Assembly: GCA_904398655.1 (NCBI GenBank)
Contig: CAJFPF010000042.1
Coordinates: 1 to 48,260, forward strand
Origin: an uncultured Anaerotruncus sp.
Lineage (GTDB): Bacteria; Bacillota; Clostridia; Oscillospirales; Ruminococcaceae
Reading direction: 5' to 3'
DNA: 48,260 bases
Shown here: piece by piece, positions 16,232 through 25,066 of the stretch
Position numbering within the stretch: position 1 is the stretch's first letter
Layout: the number at the start of each line of letters is the position of its first letter
Program-made: the position numbers and the translations under genes
The notes under the pieces: model-generated
Databases searched by the model: none
The model's input: the letters and a program-made list of their open reading frames with translations, nothing else
What the model was told of the DNA's origin: nothing

Positions 16232-16507
16232 ATGCCAGAAACCCGTATCGCCCTATTGGGGATCATTTTGGAGGATTTGGCCTCAGTGGAAGCGCTCAAC
16301 GCCCTGCTCCACCAGTATGGGGCCTACATTGTGGGCCGGATGGGGATCCCCTACCGTCCCAAGCAGGTGAATATCATCAGTGTGGTGATGGATGCCCCAA
16401 ATGATGTCATCAGCTCTCTCTCCGGCAAGGTGGGGATGCTTCCTGGGGTCAACATTAAAACCATCTATTCCAAGCAGAACCGGGGGGAACCGCCGTGCGG
16501 GAACTGA
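16232..16507 (+). CDS. TM1266-type iron-only hydrogenase system regulator (ACT-like)
   Basis: A 91-residue ferredoxin-like/ACT-fold protein: RIALLGIILEDLASVEALNA, then YGAYIVGRMGIPYRPKQVNI and LSGKVGMLPGVNIKTIYSK. This family is named for its regular occurrence with hydE, hydF and hydG and is thought to regulate the [FeFe]-hydrogenase system; the mechanism is unproven. AAAGGAAGG (16214-16222) sets the ATG at 16232. The stop overlaps the hydE start by 13 bases, so the two are coupled. It is the first gene after the structured leader. Confidence 0.88.
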   Translation: MPETRIALLGIILEDLASVEALNALLHQYGAYIVGRMGIPYRPKQVNIISVVMDAPNDVISSLSGKVGMLPGVNIKTIYSKQNRGEPPCGN

Positions 16508-17565
16508 TCGACCGTCTGAAGGCAGAACGCACCCTTCCGGACCGGGAACTGCTTCTCCTGCTCACCCAGGCGGGCTCCCGCGAGCGGGAATACCTTTTTG
16601 CACAGGCCCGCCAGGTATCCCAAGCCCGGTTTGGCAGCTGGGTTTACACCCGGGGGTTGATTGAATTCACCAACTACTGCCGCTGCGACTGCTATTATTG
16701 CGGCATCCGGCGCGGCAATCAAAAGGCCAGCCGCTACCGGCTGGAGCCGGAGGAGATCCTTCGCCGGTGTGCCGATGGCTATCGATTGGGGTTCCGCACC
16801 TTTGTGCTGCAGGGCGGGGAAGATCCCTATGCCACCGACCAGCGGATGGTGGCGCTGGTGCAGGCGATCAAGGCTGCCCATCCCGACTGCGCCGTCACCC
16901 TCTCCATCGGGGAGCGCAGCCCCGAGAGCTACCGCCTGCTGCGCCAAGCGGGGGCCGACCGTTACCTGCTCCGCCATGAGACCGCCACCCCTTCCCACTA
17001 TGCCCGCCTGCACCCGCCTGCCCAGACATTGGAACACCGGATGGCCTGTCTATGGGAACTCAAACGGCTGGGTTACCAGGTGGGGGCCGGATTCATGGTG
17101 GGTTCCCCTTGGCAGACGGCGGACTGCCTGGTGGCAGACCTGCGGTTTTTGGAAAAGTTGCAGCCCGCTATGGTAGGGATTGGTCCATTCATCCCCCACA
17201 AGGATACCCCTCTTGCTCAATTCCCCGCTGGAACTTTGGAACAGACATTGTTGCTTTTAGGGGTTTTACGGCTGATGTTCCCTGACCTTCTGCTGCCCGC
17301 CACCACCGCCCTGGGGACCATCTCCCCCGACGGCCGGGAACAAGGGATCCTGGCGGGCGCCAATGTGGTGATGCCCAATCTTTCCCCCCAGCAGGTGCGG
17401 AAAAAGTATAGCCTCTATGACAACAAAATCTGTACGGGGGAGGAGGCTGCTGAAAGCTGGGCCAATCTGGACGCGCGGATGCGTGCCATTGGCTACCGGC
17501 TGGCAGTGGACCGGGGGGATTCCCCCGGCATTCATTCTGTCCAAACGGACATGGAACACCCCTGA
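16495..17565 (+). CDS. hydE: [FeFe]-hydrogenase H-cluster radical SAM maturase HydE
   Basis: HydE is a radical SAM enzyme that works with HydG and HydF to build the diiron subcluster of [FeFe]-hydrogenase. The 356-residue protein has the CX3CX2C motif at Cys62, Cys66 and Cys69 (YCRCDCYYCGIR) in a TIM-barrel, followed by FVLQGGEDP and YLLRHETA. The C-terminal region KKYSLYDNKICTGEEAAESW keeps only Cys313 of the auxiliary-cluster cysteines, so the second cluster is probably absent, as in some other HydE proteins. The start is a GTG at 16495, overlapping the previous gene. Confidence 0.95.
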   Translation: MRELIDRLKAERTLPDRELLLLLTQAGSREREYLFAQARQVSQARFGSWVYTRGLIEFTNYCRCDCYYCGIRRGNQKASRYRLEPEEILRRCADGYRLGFRTFVLQGGEDPYATDQRMVALVQAIKAAHPDCAVTLSIGERSPESYRLLRQAGADRYLLRHETATPSHYARLHPPAQTLEHRMACLWELKRLGYQVGAGFMVGSPWQTADCLVADLRFLEKLQPAMVGIGPFIPHKDTPLAQFPAGTLEQTLLLLGVLRLMFPDLLLPATTALGTISPDGREQGILAGANVVMPNLSPQQVRKKYSLYDNKICTGEEAAESWANLDARMRAIGYRLAVDRGDSPGIHSVQTDMEHP

Positions 17566-17638
17566 CGGCGAGGATTTCCCAGCCGGAAGGGACCATGCAA
17601 TTTTCCGCGATGCCCGCGGTATAAAAGGAGTATGAGAC

Positions 17639-19057
17639 ATGTACAATCCGAAATCAAAGATCGCCACAGAGTTTATCGACGACACTGAGATCCAGGAAAC
17701 CCTCGCCTACGCCGCAGAAAACAAGGCCAACTTCCCACTGATCGACCAGATCCTGGAAAAAGCGGCCACCCTCAAGGGTTTGAACCACCGGGAGGCGGCT
17801 GTGCTGCTGGAATGTGAGGATCCCGGCTACCTGGAGAAGATTTATGCGCTGGCCCGGGAGATCAAGGAGAAGAACTATGGCAACCGCATTGTCATGTTTG
17901 CCCCCCTCTACCTCTCCAACTACTGTGTCAACGAGTGCCGCTACTGCCCCTACCACCACCACAACAAACACATCGCCCGCAAACAGCTCTCCCAGGAGGA
18001 GATCGTCCGGGAAGTGGTGGCCCTCCAGGACATGGGGCATAAACGTCTGGCTCTGGAGACCGGCGAAGACCCGGTGAACTGCCCCATTGACTATGTGTTG
18101 GAGAGCATCAAGACCATCTACGGCATCAAACATAAGAACGGCGCCATCCGCCGGGTGAATGTGAACATCGCCGCCACCACGGTGGAGAACTACCGCAAGC
18201 TCAAGGAAGCGGGCATCGGCACCTACATCCTCTTCCAGGAGACCTACAACAAGAAGAGCTACGAATACCTGCATCCCGCCGGCCCCAAGAGCAATTACAA
18301 CTACCACACGGAGGCCATGGACCGGGCGATGGAGGCGGGCATCGACGATGTGGGATGCGGCGTATTGTTCGGGCTCAACCTCTACAAATACGACTTTGTG
18401 GGTATCCTGATGCATGCGGAACATTTGGAAGCGGTGTTCGGCGTTGGACCCCACACCATCAGTGTTCCCCGGGTACGTACCGCCGATGACATCGATCCGG
18501 ACGAGTTCAACAACGCCATCTCTGACGAGACCTTCCAAAAGATCGTGGCGGTACTGCGGGTAGCGGTCCCCTATACCGGCATGATTATCTCCACACGGGA
18601 GAGCAAGCGCACCCGGGAAAAGGTGCTGGATCTGGGCATCTCCCAGATCAGTGGCGGCTCCCGTACCAGCGTGGGCGGCTATGCTGAGGAGGAGCCAGAG
18701 GAGGAGAACTCCGCCCAGTTTGACATCAGCGACAACCGTACCCTGGACCAGGTGGTCAACTGGCTGATGGATCTGGGGCATATTCCCAGCTTCTGCACCG
18801 CCTGCTATCGGGAAGGTCGCACTGGGGACCGGTTTATGAGCCTGGTGAAGAGCCAGCAGATTGGCAACTGCTGCCAACCCAACGCCCTGATGACTTTGAA
18901 GGAGTACTTGATGGACTATGCCTCCCCGGATACACGGGCCAAGGGGGAGCGGATGATCCAGGAGACCATCCCCAAGATCCCCAATGAGAAGGTCCGCCGC
19001 CTGACGGTGGAGCATCTGGCGGACATCGCCAACGGGAAACGGGATTTCCGGTTCTAA
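17639..19057 (+). CDS. hydG: [FeFe]-hydrogenase H-cluster radical SAM maturase HydG
   Basis: HydG cleaves tyrosine to supply the CO and cyanide ligands of the H-cluster. The 472-residue protein has the radical SAM motif CX3CX2C at Cys96, Cys100 and Cys103 (YCVNECRYC) and the C-terminal CX2CX22C set (FCTACYREG ... GNCC) for the auxiliary cluster carrying the dangler iron. The length fits the family. AAAGGAG precedes the ATG. It is 73 bases after hydE and 62 before hydF in one operon. No hydrogenase structural gene lies in the window. Confidence 0.96.
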   Translation: MYNPKSKIATEFIDDTEIQETLAYAAENKANFPLIDQILEKAATLKGLNHREAAVLLECEDPGYLEKIYALAREIKEKNYGNRIVMFAPLYLSNYCVNECRYCPYHHHNKHIARKQLSQEEIVREVVALQDMGHKRLALETGEDPVNCPIDYVLESIKTIYGIKHKNGAIRRVNVNIAATTVENYRKLKEAGIGTYILFQETYNKKSYEYLHPAGPKSNYNYHTEAMDRAMEAGIDDVGCGVLFGLNLYKYDFVGILMHAEHLEAVFGVGPHTISVPRVRTADDIDPDEFNNAISDETFQKIVAVLRVAVPYTGMIISTRESKRTREKVLDLGISQISGGSRTSVGGYAEEEPEEENSAQFDISDNRTLDQVVNWLMDLGHIPSFCTACYREGRTGDRFMSLVKSQQIGNCCQPNALMTLKEYLMDYASPDTRAKGERMIQETIPKIPNEKVRRLTVEHLADIANGKRDFRF

Positions 19058-19119
19058 GCCTCTCTGCCCGCGCCCTGGGCGGCGCGGGCAGTTCTTTTTT
19101 GGGAAGGAGAGAAACACGT

Positions 19120-20310
19120 ATGAGCTTACAATCTACCCCCTCTGCCAACCGGCTGCACATCGGCGTATTTGGCAAACGCAACAGCGGCAAGTCTTCCCTA
19201 ATCAACGCCATCACCAACCAATCCACCGCCCTTGTCTCAGAGGTGGCGGGCACCACCACTGACCCAGTTTACAAGGCTATGGAGATCCACGGCCTTGGGC
19301 CGTGCATGCTCATCGATACGGCCGGCTTTGACGATGTGGGCAGGCTGGGGGAGCTGCGGATGCAGAAGACCCGGGAGGCCCTGGAGAAAACCGATCTGGC
19401 GGTTTTGGTCTGCGCCAGCGAACCCCTGGAGCTGGAGAAACGCTGGGTAGAGCTGTTCCGGGAGCGGAACATCCCCATTGTAGCGGTTATCAACAAGGCG
19501 GACCTCTTGGGGGACGCCGGCAGATTGGCCCAACACATCCGCCAGCAGCTGGAGTTGGAGCCCCTTCTGGTCTCCGCCAAGGAACGAACTGGGATCACGA
19601 CGCTGGTGGAAACACTGGTGGAAAACCGGCCAGAGGGGTTCGGGGTACAGACCCTCACCGGTGAATTGGCCCACGATGGGGATGTGGTGCTCTTGGTGAT
19701 GCCACAGGACATCCAAGCCCCTCAGGGCAGGCTGATCCTGCCTCAGGTGCAGACCATCCGGGAGCTGTTGGATAAGAAATGCATTGTGGTGGGCGTGACC
19801 ACCGACCGGCTGGACCAGGCGTTGGCTTCCCTCAAAGCCCCGCCCCGTCTGATCATCACCGATTCCCAAGTGTTCCCCCAGGTCTATGAGAAAAAACCGG
19901 CGGAGAGCTTGCTTACCTCCTTCTCTGTGTTGATGGCGGGACTCAAAGGGGACATTCAGGTATTCGCTCAAGGAGCCCAGGCCATCGACGCCCTCACCGA
20001 CCGGTCCCAAGTGCTCATTGCGGAGGCCTGCACCCACGCTCCTCTGGAGGAGGATATCGGTCGGGTGAAAATCCCCCGGTTGCTGCGGCAGAAAGCCGGC
20101 GAGGGGCTCACTGTCAAAGTAGTGAGCGGACCGGATTTTCCAGAAGACCTCTCCCCCTACGACCTAATCATCCACTGTGGCGCCTGCATGTTCAACCGGC
20201 GGTATGTGCTCTCCCGGATCCATCGGGCACAGGCCCAGGGGATCCCCATCACCAACTATGGGATCGCCATTGCCAAGCTCACTGGCATCCTGGACAAAAT
20301 TGAACTTTAA
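19120..20310 (+). CDS. hydF: [FeFe]-hydrogenase H-cluster maturation GTPase HydF
   Basis: HydF is the scaffold on which the diiron subcluster is assembled before transfer to HydA. The 396-residue protein has an N-terminal GTPase domain: G1 GKRNSGKSS (18-26), G3 DTAG (66-69) and G4 NKAD (125-128). The dimerisation and cluster-binding domains follow, with Cys304-x-His306 and His352-Cys353-x2-Cys356 as the family's cluster ligands. GGAAGGAGAG lies before the ATG at 19120, which rejects an upstream start at 19099. It is the last gene of the TM1266-hydE-hydG-hydF operon. Confidence 0.95.
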   Translation: MSLQSTPSANRLHIGVFGKRNSGKSSLINAITNQSTALVSEVAGTTTDPVYKAMEIHGLGPCMLIDTAGFDDVGRLGELRMQKTREALEKTDLAVLVCASEPLELEKRWVELFRERNIPIVAVINKADLLGDAGRLAQHIRQQLELEPLLVSAKERTGITTLVETLVENRPEGFGVQTLTGELAHDGDVVLLVMPQDIQAPQGRLILPQVQTIRELLDKKCIVVGVTTDRLDQALASLKAPPRLIITDSQVFPQVYEKKPAESLLTSFSVLMAGLKGDIQVFAQGAQAIDALTDRSQVLIAEACTHAPLEEDIGRVKIPRLLRQKAGEGLTVKVVSGPDFPEDLSPYDLIIHCGACMFNRRYVLSRIHRAQAQGIPITNYGIAIAKLTGILDKIEL

Positions 20311-20344
20311 ATTCCACAGGTAGAAGACGAAAAAAGGAAATTTG

Positions 20345-20372
20345 AGACGAATTCTCCATGAAAAATTCGTCT
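20345..20372. repeat. Inverted repeat between hydF and the ABC transporter operon
   Basis: AGACGAATT (20345-20353) and AATTCGTCT (20364-20372) are perfect nine-base complements with a ten-base loop. The repeat ends six bases before the -35 box of the transporter promoter. There is no T-run, so an operator or weak hydF terminator is possible. Confidence 0.6.
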
Positions 20373-20378
20373 AAACTC

Positions 20379-20407
20379 TTGACTTTGCAGCCGTTGAACT
20401 CTAAACT
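20379..20407 (+). promoter_or_regulatory. Sigma-A-type promoter of the amino acid ABC operon
   Basis: TTGACT (20379-20384) and TAAACT (20402-20407) have exact 17-base spacing. Transcription would start about 55 bases before the first gene. Confidence 0.7.
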
Positions 20408-20468
20408 GTAAAAAGGCTATCTATTTTTTGAAATAGTCTGATCAAGAAATGATTAGGAGAGAGCGACT

Positions 20469-21371
20469 ATGAAAAGAATCCTTGCACTGACCGTTGCCGC
20501 CATGCTGGTTTTTGCTGGCTGCTCCAGCAGCGGTTCTTCCTCCGAGGCCGCCACCGGCAGTTCTACTGCGGAGGCCTCTTCTGCCGCAGCTTCCGAGGCC
20601 ACCTCTGAGGCTTCCTCTGATGCAGTTGTCACTGTGGAAGAGGGCAAACTCACCATTGGGATGGAGTGCGCCTATCCGCCCTTCAACTGGTCCCAGATGG
20701 AGAGCACCGACACCTCTGTCGATATCGGCAGCGCCTCCTACGCGGACGGCTACGACGTGGTCATGGGACGTTACATCGCTGAACAGATGGGCCTGGAACT
20801 GGTGGTCAAACCCATCGCCTGGGAGGGTTTGGAGCCGGCCGTTAACAACGGTGAGATCGATGCCATCATCGCCGGCATGACCGCCACCCCCGAGCGCCGG
20901 GAGAACGCCGATTTCACAGAGCCCTATTATGAGAGCCAGATGGTGATCATCGTCCCCAAAGACAGCGAGCTGGTAAATGTCACCGATATCCAGGAGCTCT
21001 CCGGCCGCCGGGTGCTGGGCCAGCTGAATACCCTCTATGACACTGTTATCGACCAGATCGAGGGCGTGGACCATGCCACTCCGCTGGCCACCTATCCGCT
21101 GATGGTTGCCGCTCTGAAGAGTGGGGATGTGGATGCCCTCACCGCAGAACTTCCGGTTGCTGTGGGCGTCTGCTCCAGCAACCCGGACCTCACCTATGTC
21201 CAGTTTGAGGACGGCAAGGGCTTTGAGGCGGACACCTCTGTGTCCATTGCTGTGAAGAAGGGCAACACCGCCCTGCTCAATGCCATCCAGGCCGCGCTGG
21301 ATACCGTGGATGAGGAGACCCGCCAGCAGTGGATGATTGACGCCACCAACCGCCAGCCCGCCACCGAGTGA
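20469..21371 (+). CDS. Polar amino acid ABC transporter, substrate-binding lipoprotein
   Basis: A 300-residue periplasmic-type binding protein (SBP_bac_3 family) tethered to the outer face of the membrane. The lipobox LVFAGC has lipidated Cys18. A Ser/Ala/Glu-rich linker (about 19-55) leads to the ligand-binding lobes: GKLTIGMECAYPPFNW, DVVMGRYIAEQMGLE and PEREENADF-like segments typical of glutamine, cystine or arginine binders. The exact amino acid cannot be told. It starts a three-gene operon with permease and ATPase. The ATG follows AGGAGAG. Confidence 0.93.
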   Translation: MKRILALTVAAMLVFAGCSSSGSSSEAATGSSTAEASSAAASEATSEASSDAVVTVEEGKLTIGMECAYPPFNWSQMESTDTSVDIGSASYADGYDVVMGRYIAEQMGLELVVKPIAWEGLEPAVNNGEIDAIIAGMTATPERRENADFTEPYYESQMVIIVPKDSELVNVTDIQELSGRRVLGQLNTLYDTVIDQIEGVDHATPLATYPLMVAALKSGDVDALTAELPVAVGVCSSNPDLTYVQFEDGKGFEADTSVSIAVKKGNTALLNAIQAALDTVDEETRQQWMIDATNRQPATE

Positions 21372-21416
21372 TTGGTTCGGCTGGACGTCTGTTTTGAAGG
21401 GTAGGACTGGAAAGTT

Positions 21417-22181
21417 ATGTTTGCTTCTGCTGCGCAGATCGCTGTAAAATATTGGCCGATGTTTTGGGCGGGGATCAAAGTGACCTTGCTCATCGCACTG
21501 ACCGGTACGGTTCTGGGATTGTTGATCGGACTGGTGGTGGGAAGCATCCGTGCCGTCACCTCCAAAAAAGAGCCTCGCGATTCCACACTTAGCCGCGTTT
21601 TGAAAAAGCTCGTCTATTTTCTCACCAGCGTCTATGTGGAGTTCTTCCGGGGAACGCCCATGATTGTCCAGGGCGTATTCCTCTTCTACGGCCTGCGGCC
21701 GTACTTCGACTGGACCCCCACTGTAGCAGGTATCTTCGTCATCTCCATCAATACCGGCGCCTATATGGCGGAGATCCTCCGTTCGGGCATCCAATCGGTG
21801 GATGTGGGGCAGACGGAGGCCGCTCGGAGCATCGGCATGACCCCGGGGCAGACCATGTTCCATGTGGTGCTGCCCCAGGCGATCAAAAATGCGTTCCCGG
21901 CCATTGGCAACGAGTTCGTGGTGAACATTAAGGACTCTTCGGTGCTCAACGCCATCTCCTTGACCGAGCTCTACTTCCAGTCCATGAAAATTGCGGGCAC
22001 CATCTTCGACTTCACCTCCACCATGTTGGTCACGTCGCTGATCTATCTGGTGCTCACCTTCACCACCACCCGGATTTTGCGGTTGATTGAGATCCGGATG
22101 AATCAAGCCCCCTCTAGCTTCCCCGCCTCTCAGACGGTGCCGGAGGCCAGCATCACCATCACACAGAAGGGGGTGGGCTAA
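21417..22181 (+). CDS. Polar amino acid ABC transporter, permease
   Basis: A 254-residue membrane subunit of the HisM/GlnP type. Five hydrophobic helices are visible, beginning with the one around GIKVTLLIALTGTVLGLLIG. The cytoplasmic EAA loop that contacts the ATPase reads SIGMTPGQTMFHVVLPQAIK. The helix pairs form the translocation path for the amino acid delivered by the upstream lipoprotein. It is directly followed by the ATPase gene with no gap. Confidence 0.93.
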   Translation: MFASAAQIAVKYWPMFWAGIKVTLLIALTGTVLGLLIGLVVGSIRAVTSKKEPRDSTLSRVLKKLVYFLTSVYVEFFRGTPMIVQGVFLFYGLRPYFDWTPTVAGIFVISINTGAYMAEILRSGIQSVDVGQTEAARSIGMTPGQTMFHVVLPQAIKNAFPAIGNEFVVNIKDSSVLNAISLTELYFQSMKIAGTIFDFTSTMLVTSLIYLVLTFTTTRILRLIEIRMNQAPSSFPASQTVPEASITITQKGVG

Positions 22182-22916
22182 TTGGCACATCTTGTAGAGG
22201 TCAAAAACCTGCAGAAGCATTTCGGCAAGCTGGAAGTGCTCAACGGCATCAACTTTTCGGTGGACAAAGGGGATGTCATCACCATCATCGGCTCTTCCGG
22301 CAGTGGAAAATCCACCCTGTTGCGTTGCATCAACCTATTGGAGGTTCCCGATGGAGGGGAAATTCTGGTGAATCAGGAGGACATCCTCAACGGAAGTTTG
22401 GATGTCAACCAATATCGGGCCAAAGTGGGAATGGTCTTCCAGTCCTTCAACCTGTTCAACAATATGAATGTGCTGAAGAACTGTATGATCGGTCAGATGA
22501 TCGTCCTCAAGCGGTCCCGGGAGGAGAGCGAAAAAAAGGCTCTGGACCTGTTGCAGCGGGTGGGGATGGGAGATTTTGTTCACTCCATCCCGGCCCAGCT
22601 TTCCGGTGGCCAGCGGCAGCGGGTGGCCATTGCCCGTGCGCTCTGCATGGACCCGGAGATCCTTCTGTTTGACGAACCCACCTCCGCTCTGGACCCTGAA
22701 ATGGTGGGAGGGGTGTTGGAGGTCATGAAGGAACTGGCCAAATCTGGTTTGACCATGCTCATCGTCACCCATGAGATGGCCTTTGCCCGAGATGTCTCCA
22801 GCCGTGTGATCTTCATGGATAAGGGGGTCATCGCGGAGGAAGGTTCTCCCCAACAGCTGTTCTACCATCCTCAAAATCCCCGGACCAAGGAGTTCCTCTC
22901 TCGGTTTTCCGGCTAA
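22182..22916 (+). CDS. Polar amino acid ABC transporter, ATP-binding protein
   Basis: A 244-residue ATPase of the GlnQ/HisP type that powers the transporter. The Walker A motif is GSSGSGKST (about 37-45), the signature [15 protein letters not shown], Walker [15 protein letters not shown], and the switch His is in VTHEM. The start codon is a TTG immediately after the permease stop TAA, with GGGGGTGGG upstream; the next in-frame starts would cut into the first strand. The operon ends at a strong terminator. Confidence 0.95.
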   Translation: MAHLVEVKNLQKHFGKLEVLNGINFSVDKGDVITIIGSSGSGKSTLLRCINLLEVPDGGEILVNQEDILNGSLDVNQYRAKVGMVFQSFNLFNNMNVLKNCMIGQMIVLKRSREESEKKALDLLQRVGMGDFVHSIPAQLSGGQRQRVAIARALCMDPEILLFDEPTSALDPEMVGGVLEVMKELAKSGLTMLIVTHEMAFARDVSSRVIFMDKGVIAEEGSPQQLFYHPQNPRTKEFLSRFSG

Positions 22917-22930
22917 AATTTCAAATTACA

Positions 22931-22973
22931 AAAACCCCCTGGTGTAGGGAATGGACCTACACCAGGGGGTTTT
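22931..22973 (+). terminator. Intrinsic terminator of the ABC transporter operon
   Basis: Eighteen-base perfect arms (22931-22948 and 22956-22973) with a seven-base loop end in TTTT on the plus strand. The symmetric A-run makes it potentially active on both strands. Confidence 0.93.
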
Positions 22974-23152
22974 GTTCTGTCCAAAATAGAAAAATGGCCA
23001 CGGCGAGAGCCGGGGGCGGCTGACTGTTTCGGCTAAGATGTGTAGAAAGTTCGGATGGGAACACAAATGCATTTGATGAAAAACGGGAATGGAGCAACCG
23101 ACACCACGCCACTCCCGCTAAAACTGAAAAGATTCCACGCCGCAAAAGGGGG

Positions 23153-23202
23153 GGATATGGCCCCACAATCTAAACGGTCCCATTTTCTGTTGGGGCATAT
23201 CC
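23153..23202 (-). terminator. Hairpin downstream of leuA, possible terminator
   Basis: The arms 23153-23165 and 23191-23202 pair over 12 bases with one bulged base. On the minus strand the stem begins three bases after the leuA stop and is followed by CCCCC and TTTT. The T-run is short and delayed, so termination may be partial. I see nothing else in the gap from 22974 to 23152. Confidence 0.45.
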
Positions 23203-23204
23203 AG

Positions 23205-24734
23205 TCACTTTTCCGCAACCATCCGCTCTTCAATGGCGATGGCTTTATTGATTGCGTTCAGATAGGAGCGGATACTTGCCTCCAAAATATCTGTGGAGAG
23301 CCCGCGGCCGGTGATTCGATGGCCGTTGCAGACAATCTTACTCACTGCCTCCCCTAGAGCATCCTCCCCTTCGGTAACCGCCTGCATGGACCAGTTTTCC
23401 AGGCAGCTATCCATCTTTACAATCCGGTCGATGGCGTTAAAGGCCGCGTCAATGGGGCCTTCACCGCGGGAGACATGCTCCAATACCTCCCCATCCTCCC
23501 GAATCAATTTGACCACAGCGGTGGCTGAGATCACAGTGCCGCTATTGATTACAAAACTATCCAACTTATAGGTCTCCTTGAGATTGTAGACGGTAGAAGA
23601 GCGGATCAGCGCCTCCACATCCCGGTCGGTGATCTCTTTTTTGCGATCTGCCAACGCCTTAAACCGCTCAAATGCCTCCGCCAGATCCTCCTCACTCATC
23701 CGGTAACCCAACTCTTCAATTCGCTCTTTGAGGGCATGCTTTCCAGAGTGCTTGCCCAAGATCATCTTGCTCTGATAGATCCCAATCTCCTCAGGGCTCA
23801 TAATCTCATAGGTGCTCCGTTCTGCCAATATCCCATGTTGATGGATACCGCTCTCATGGGCGAAGGCGTTGCCTCCCACCACCGGTTTATTTGGAGGGAT
23901 CTCCATGCCAGTAATCGTGGACAGCAGTTTACTGGTCCGGTAGATCTGCCGGGTTTGGATCCCTGTTTCACAACCGAAGTAGTCCCTCCGGGTATGCAAG
24001 GCCATGACCACTTCCTCCAGAGAGGCGTTCCCCGCCCGCTCCCCAATGCCGTTGATGGTGCATTCCACCTGGGTGGCCCCTGCTTGGATGCTGGCCAGGG
24101 TGTTGGCCACCGCCATGCCCAGATCATTGTGGTTATGAACCGAGAGGACCACCTGCTCCGGCAACCGTTGGCGCAGATGAGAGACTATCTGGAACATCTC
24201 CTGCGGGGTACTGTATCCCACCGTATCCGGCAGGTTGATGGTAGACGCTCCCGCTTGAGCCGCCGCACAACAGACTTTCGCCAAAAATTCCGGGTCACTG
24301 CGGGAGGCGTCCTCCGCACTGAATTCCACATCTGGGCAGAGTTTTTTGGCCAGCCCCACCATCTCCACTGCGCAGGAGAGTACCTGCTCCGGGGTCATCC
24401 GGAGCTTGTGTTCCATATGGACAGGGCTGGTGGCCAATACCAAGTGTAAACGGGGGGCTGCCGCACCTTGAATGGCCTCCCAAGTCCGCTCTACATCCCG
24501 GGCCACACAGCGGCAAAGGGCCGCCACCCGGCAGTCCCGCACCTGGTGAGCCACCGCCTCCACCGCTTTGAAGTCGTCAGGGGAGGCCACCGGAAACCCC
24601 GCTTCAATGATGTCCACTCCCAGCCGCTCCAGCTGTTTGGCCATCTCCAATTTTTCATGAAAGTTCATGCTGCAACCGGGGGACTGTTCCCCATCCCGCA
24701 GGGTGGTGTCCAAAATCCAAATCCGCTTTCCCAT
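23205..24734 (-). CDS. leuA: 2-isopropylmalate synthase
   Basis: LeuA condenses acetyl-CoA with 2-ketoisovalerate, the first committed step of leucine synthesis. The protein has about 509 residues from the ATG at 24734: an HMGL-like TIM barrel ([41 protein letters not shown]), the hinge [15 protein letters not shown], and the C-terminal LeuA regulatory domain that senses leucine. Upstream in-frame TTG starts to 24770 exist; GGAGG lies 14 bases before the ATG, so the exact start is slightly uncertain. It stands alone, with a leucine-type T-box leader. No leuB, leuC or leuD is in the window. Confidence 0.93.
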   Translation of the reverse strand: MGKRIWILDTTLRDGEQSPGCSMNFHEKLEMAKQLERLGVDIIEAGFPVASPDDFKAVEAVAHQVRDCRVAALCRCVARDVERTWEAIQGAAAPRLHLVLATSPVHMEHKLRMTPEQVLSCAVEMVGLAKKLCPDVEFSAEDASRSDPEFLAKVCCAAAQAGASTINLPDTVGYSTPQEMFQIVSHLRQRLPEQVVLSVHNHNDLGMAVANTLASIQAGATQVECTINGIGERAGNASLEEVVMALHTRRDYFGCETGIQTRQIYRTSKLLSTITGMEIPPNKPVVGGNAFAHESGIHQHGILAERSTYEIMSPEEIGIYQSKMILGKHSGKHALKERIEELGYRMSEEDLAEAFERFKALADRKKEITDRDVEALIRSSTVYNLKETYKLDSFVINSGTVISATAVVKLIREDGEVLEHVSRGEGPIDAAFNAIDRIVKMDSCLENWSMQAVTEGEDALGEAVSKIVCNGHRITGRGLSTDILEASIRSYLNAINKAIAIEERMVAEK

Positions 24735-24772
24735 TGCTTCCAACCACTCCTCCAACTCTCTCGCTATCAATC

Positions 24773-25026
24773 AAAAACAGGCCTTCGCCTCCCAAAGGAG
24801 ACGAAGGCCTGTTGACTTCCGCGGTACCACTCCCGTTGGCCGCTCAAGCGGCCCACTCAAACCCGATAACGGCGGGAGGCCCGTTTCGATCTATCCCCGA
24901 TAGGGGTTCAACCGAAAAGCTCCAGGGCGAGACGCCTATCCTCCGGTGACCGCCTCGCACCAACCGGCGGCTCTCTGAATCCATCGCGGATAGGCTGCTC
25001 CCTTTCACAGCTTCTTTTCACAATCT
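24773..25026 (-). promoter_or_regulatory. T-box leader of leuA, leucine-specific by its CTC triplet
   Basis: T-box RNAs bind uncharged tRNA and switch a terminator off. On the minus strand the leader shows a stem I apical region with AGAGAGCCG and GGTTGGTGCGA, the T-box bulge core TGGTACCGCGG (24829-24819), and a terminator with 12-base arms (24776-24787 and 24802-24813) followed by TTTTT. Below the CCTATCC/GGATAGG helix of stem I, on the 3' side, a CTC triplet (24931-24929) sits where the specifier is expected. CTC is a leucine codon and fits leuA. Low charged tRNA-Leu would raise leuA expression. Confidence 0.93.
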
Positions 25027-25032
25027 GTTGCT

Positions 25033-25061
25033 ATCTTACCCTGGAAGACAAAATTTGTCAA
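25033..25061 (-). promoter_or_regulatory. Sigma-A promoter of the T-box-leuA transcript
   Basis: On the minus strand TTGACA (25061-25056) is a perfect -35 box and TAAGAT (25038-25033) a good -10, with 17-base spacing. It begins just after the tyrS stop, so leuA is transcribed independently. Confidence 0.85.
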
Positions 25062-25066
25062 GAGGA

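Noticed and set aside
17654-19117. A 487-residue minus-strand frame opposite hydG
   Set aside because: It mirrors hydG exactly in codon phase, has a low-complexity His/Val/Leu-rich sequence and no ribosome-binding site. GC-rich third positions create such antisense frames.
20442-22220. A 592-residue minus-strand frame opposite the ABC binding protein and permease
   Set aside because: It spans two well-recognised genes on the other strand, has no known domain and no start signal. It is a shadow frame.
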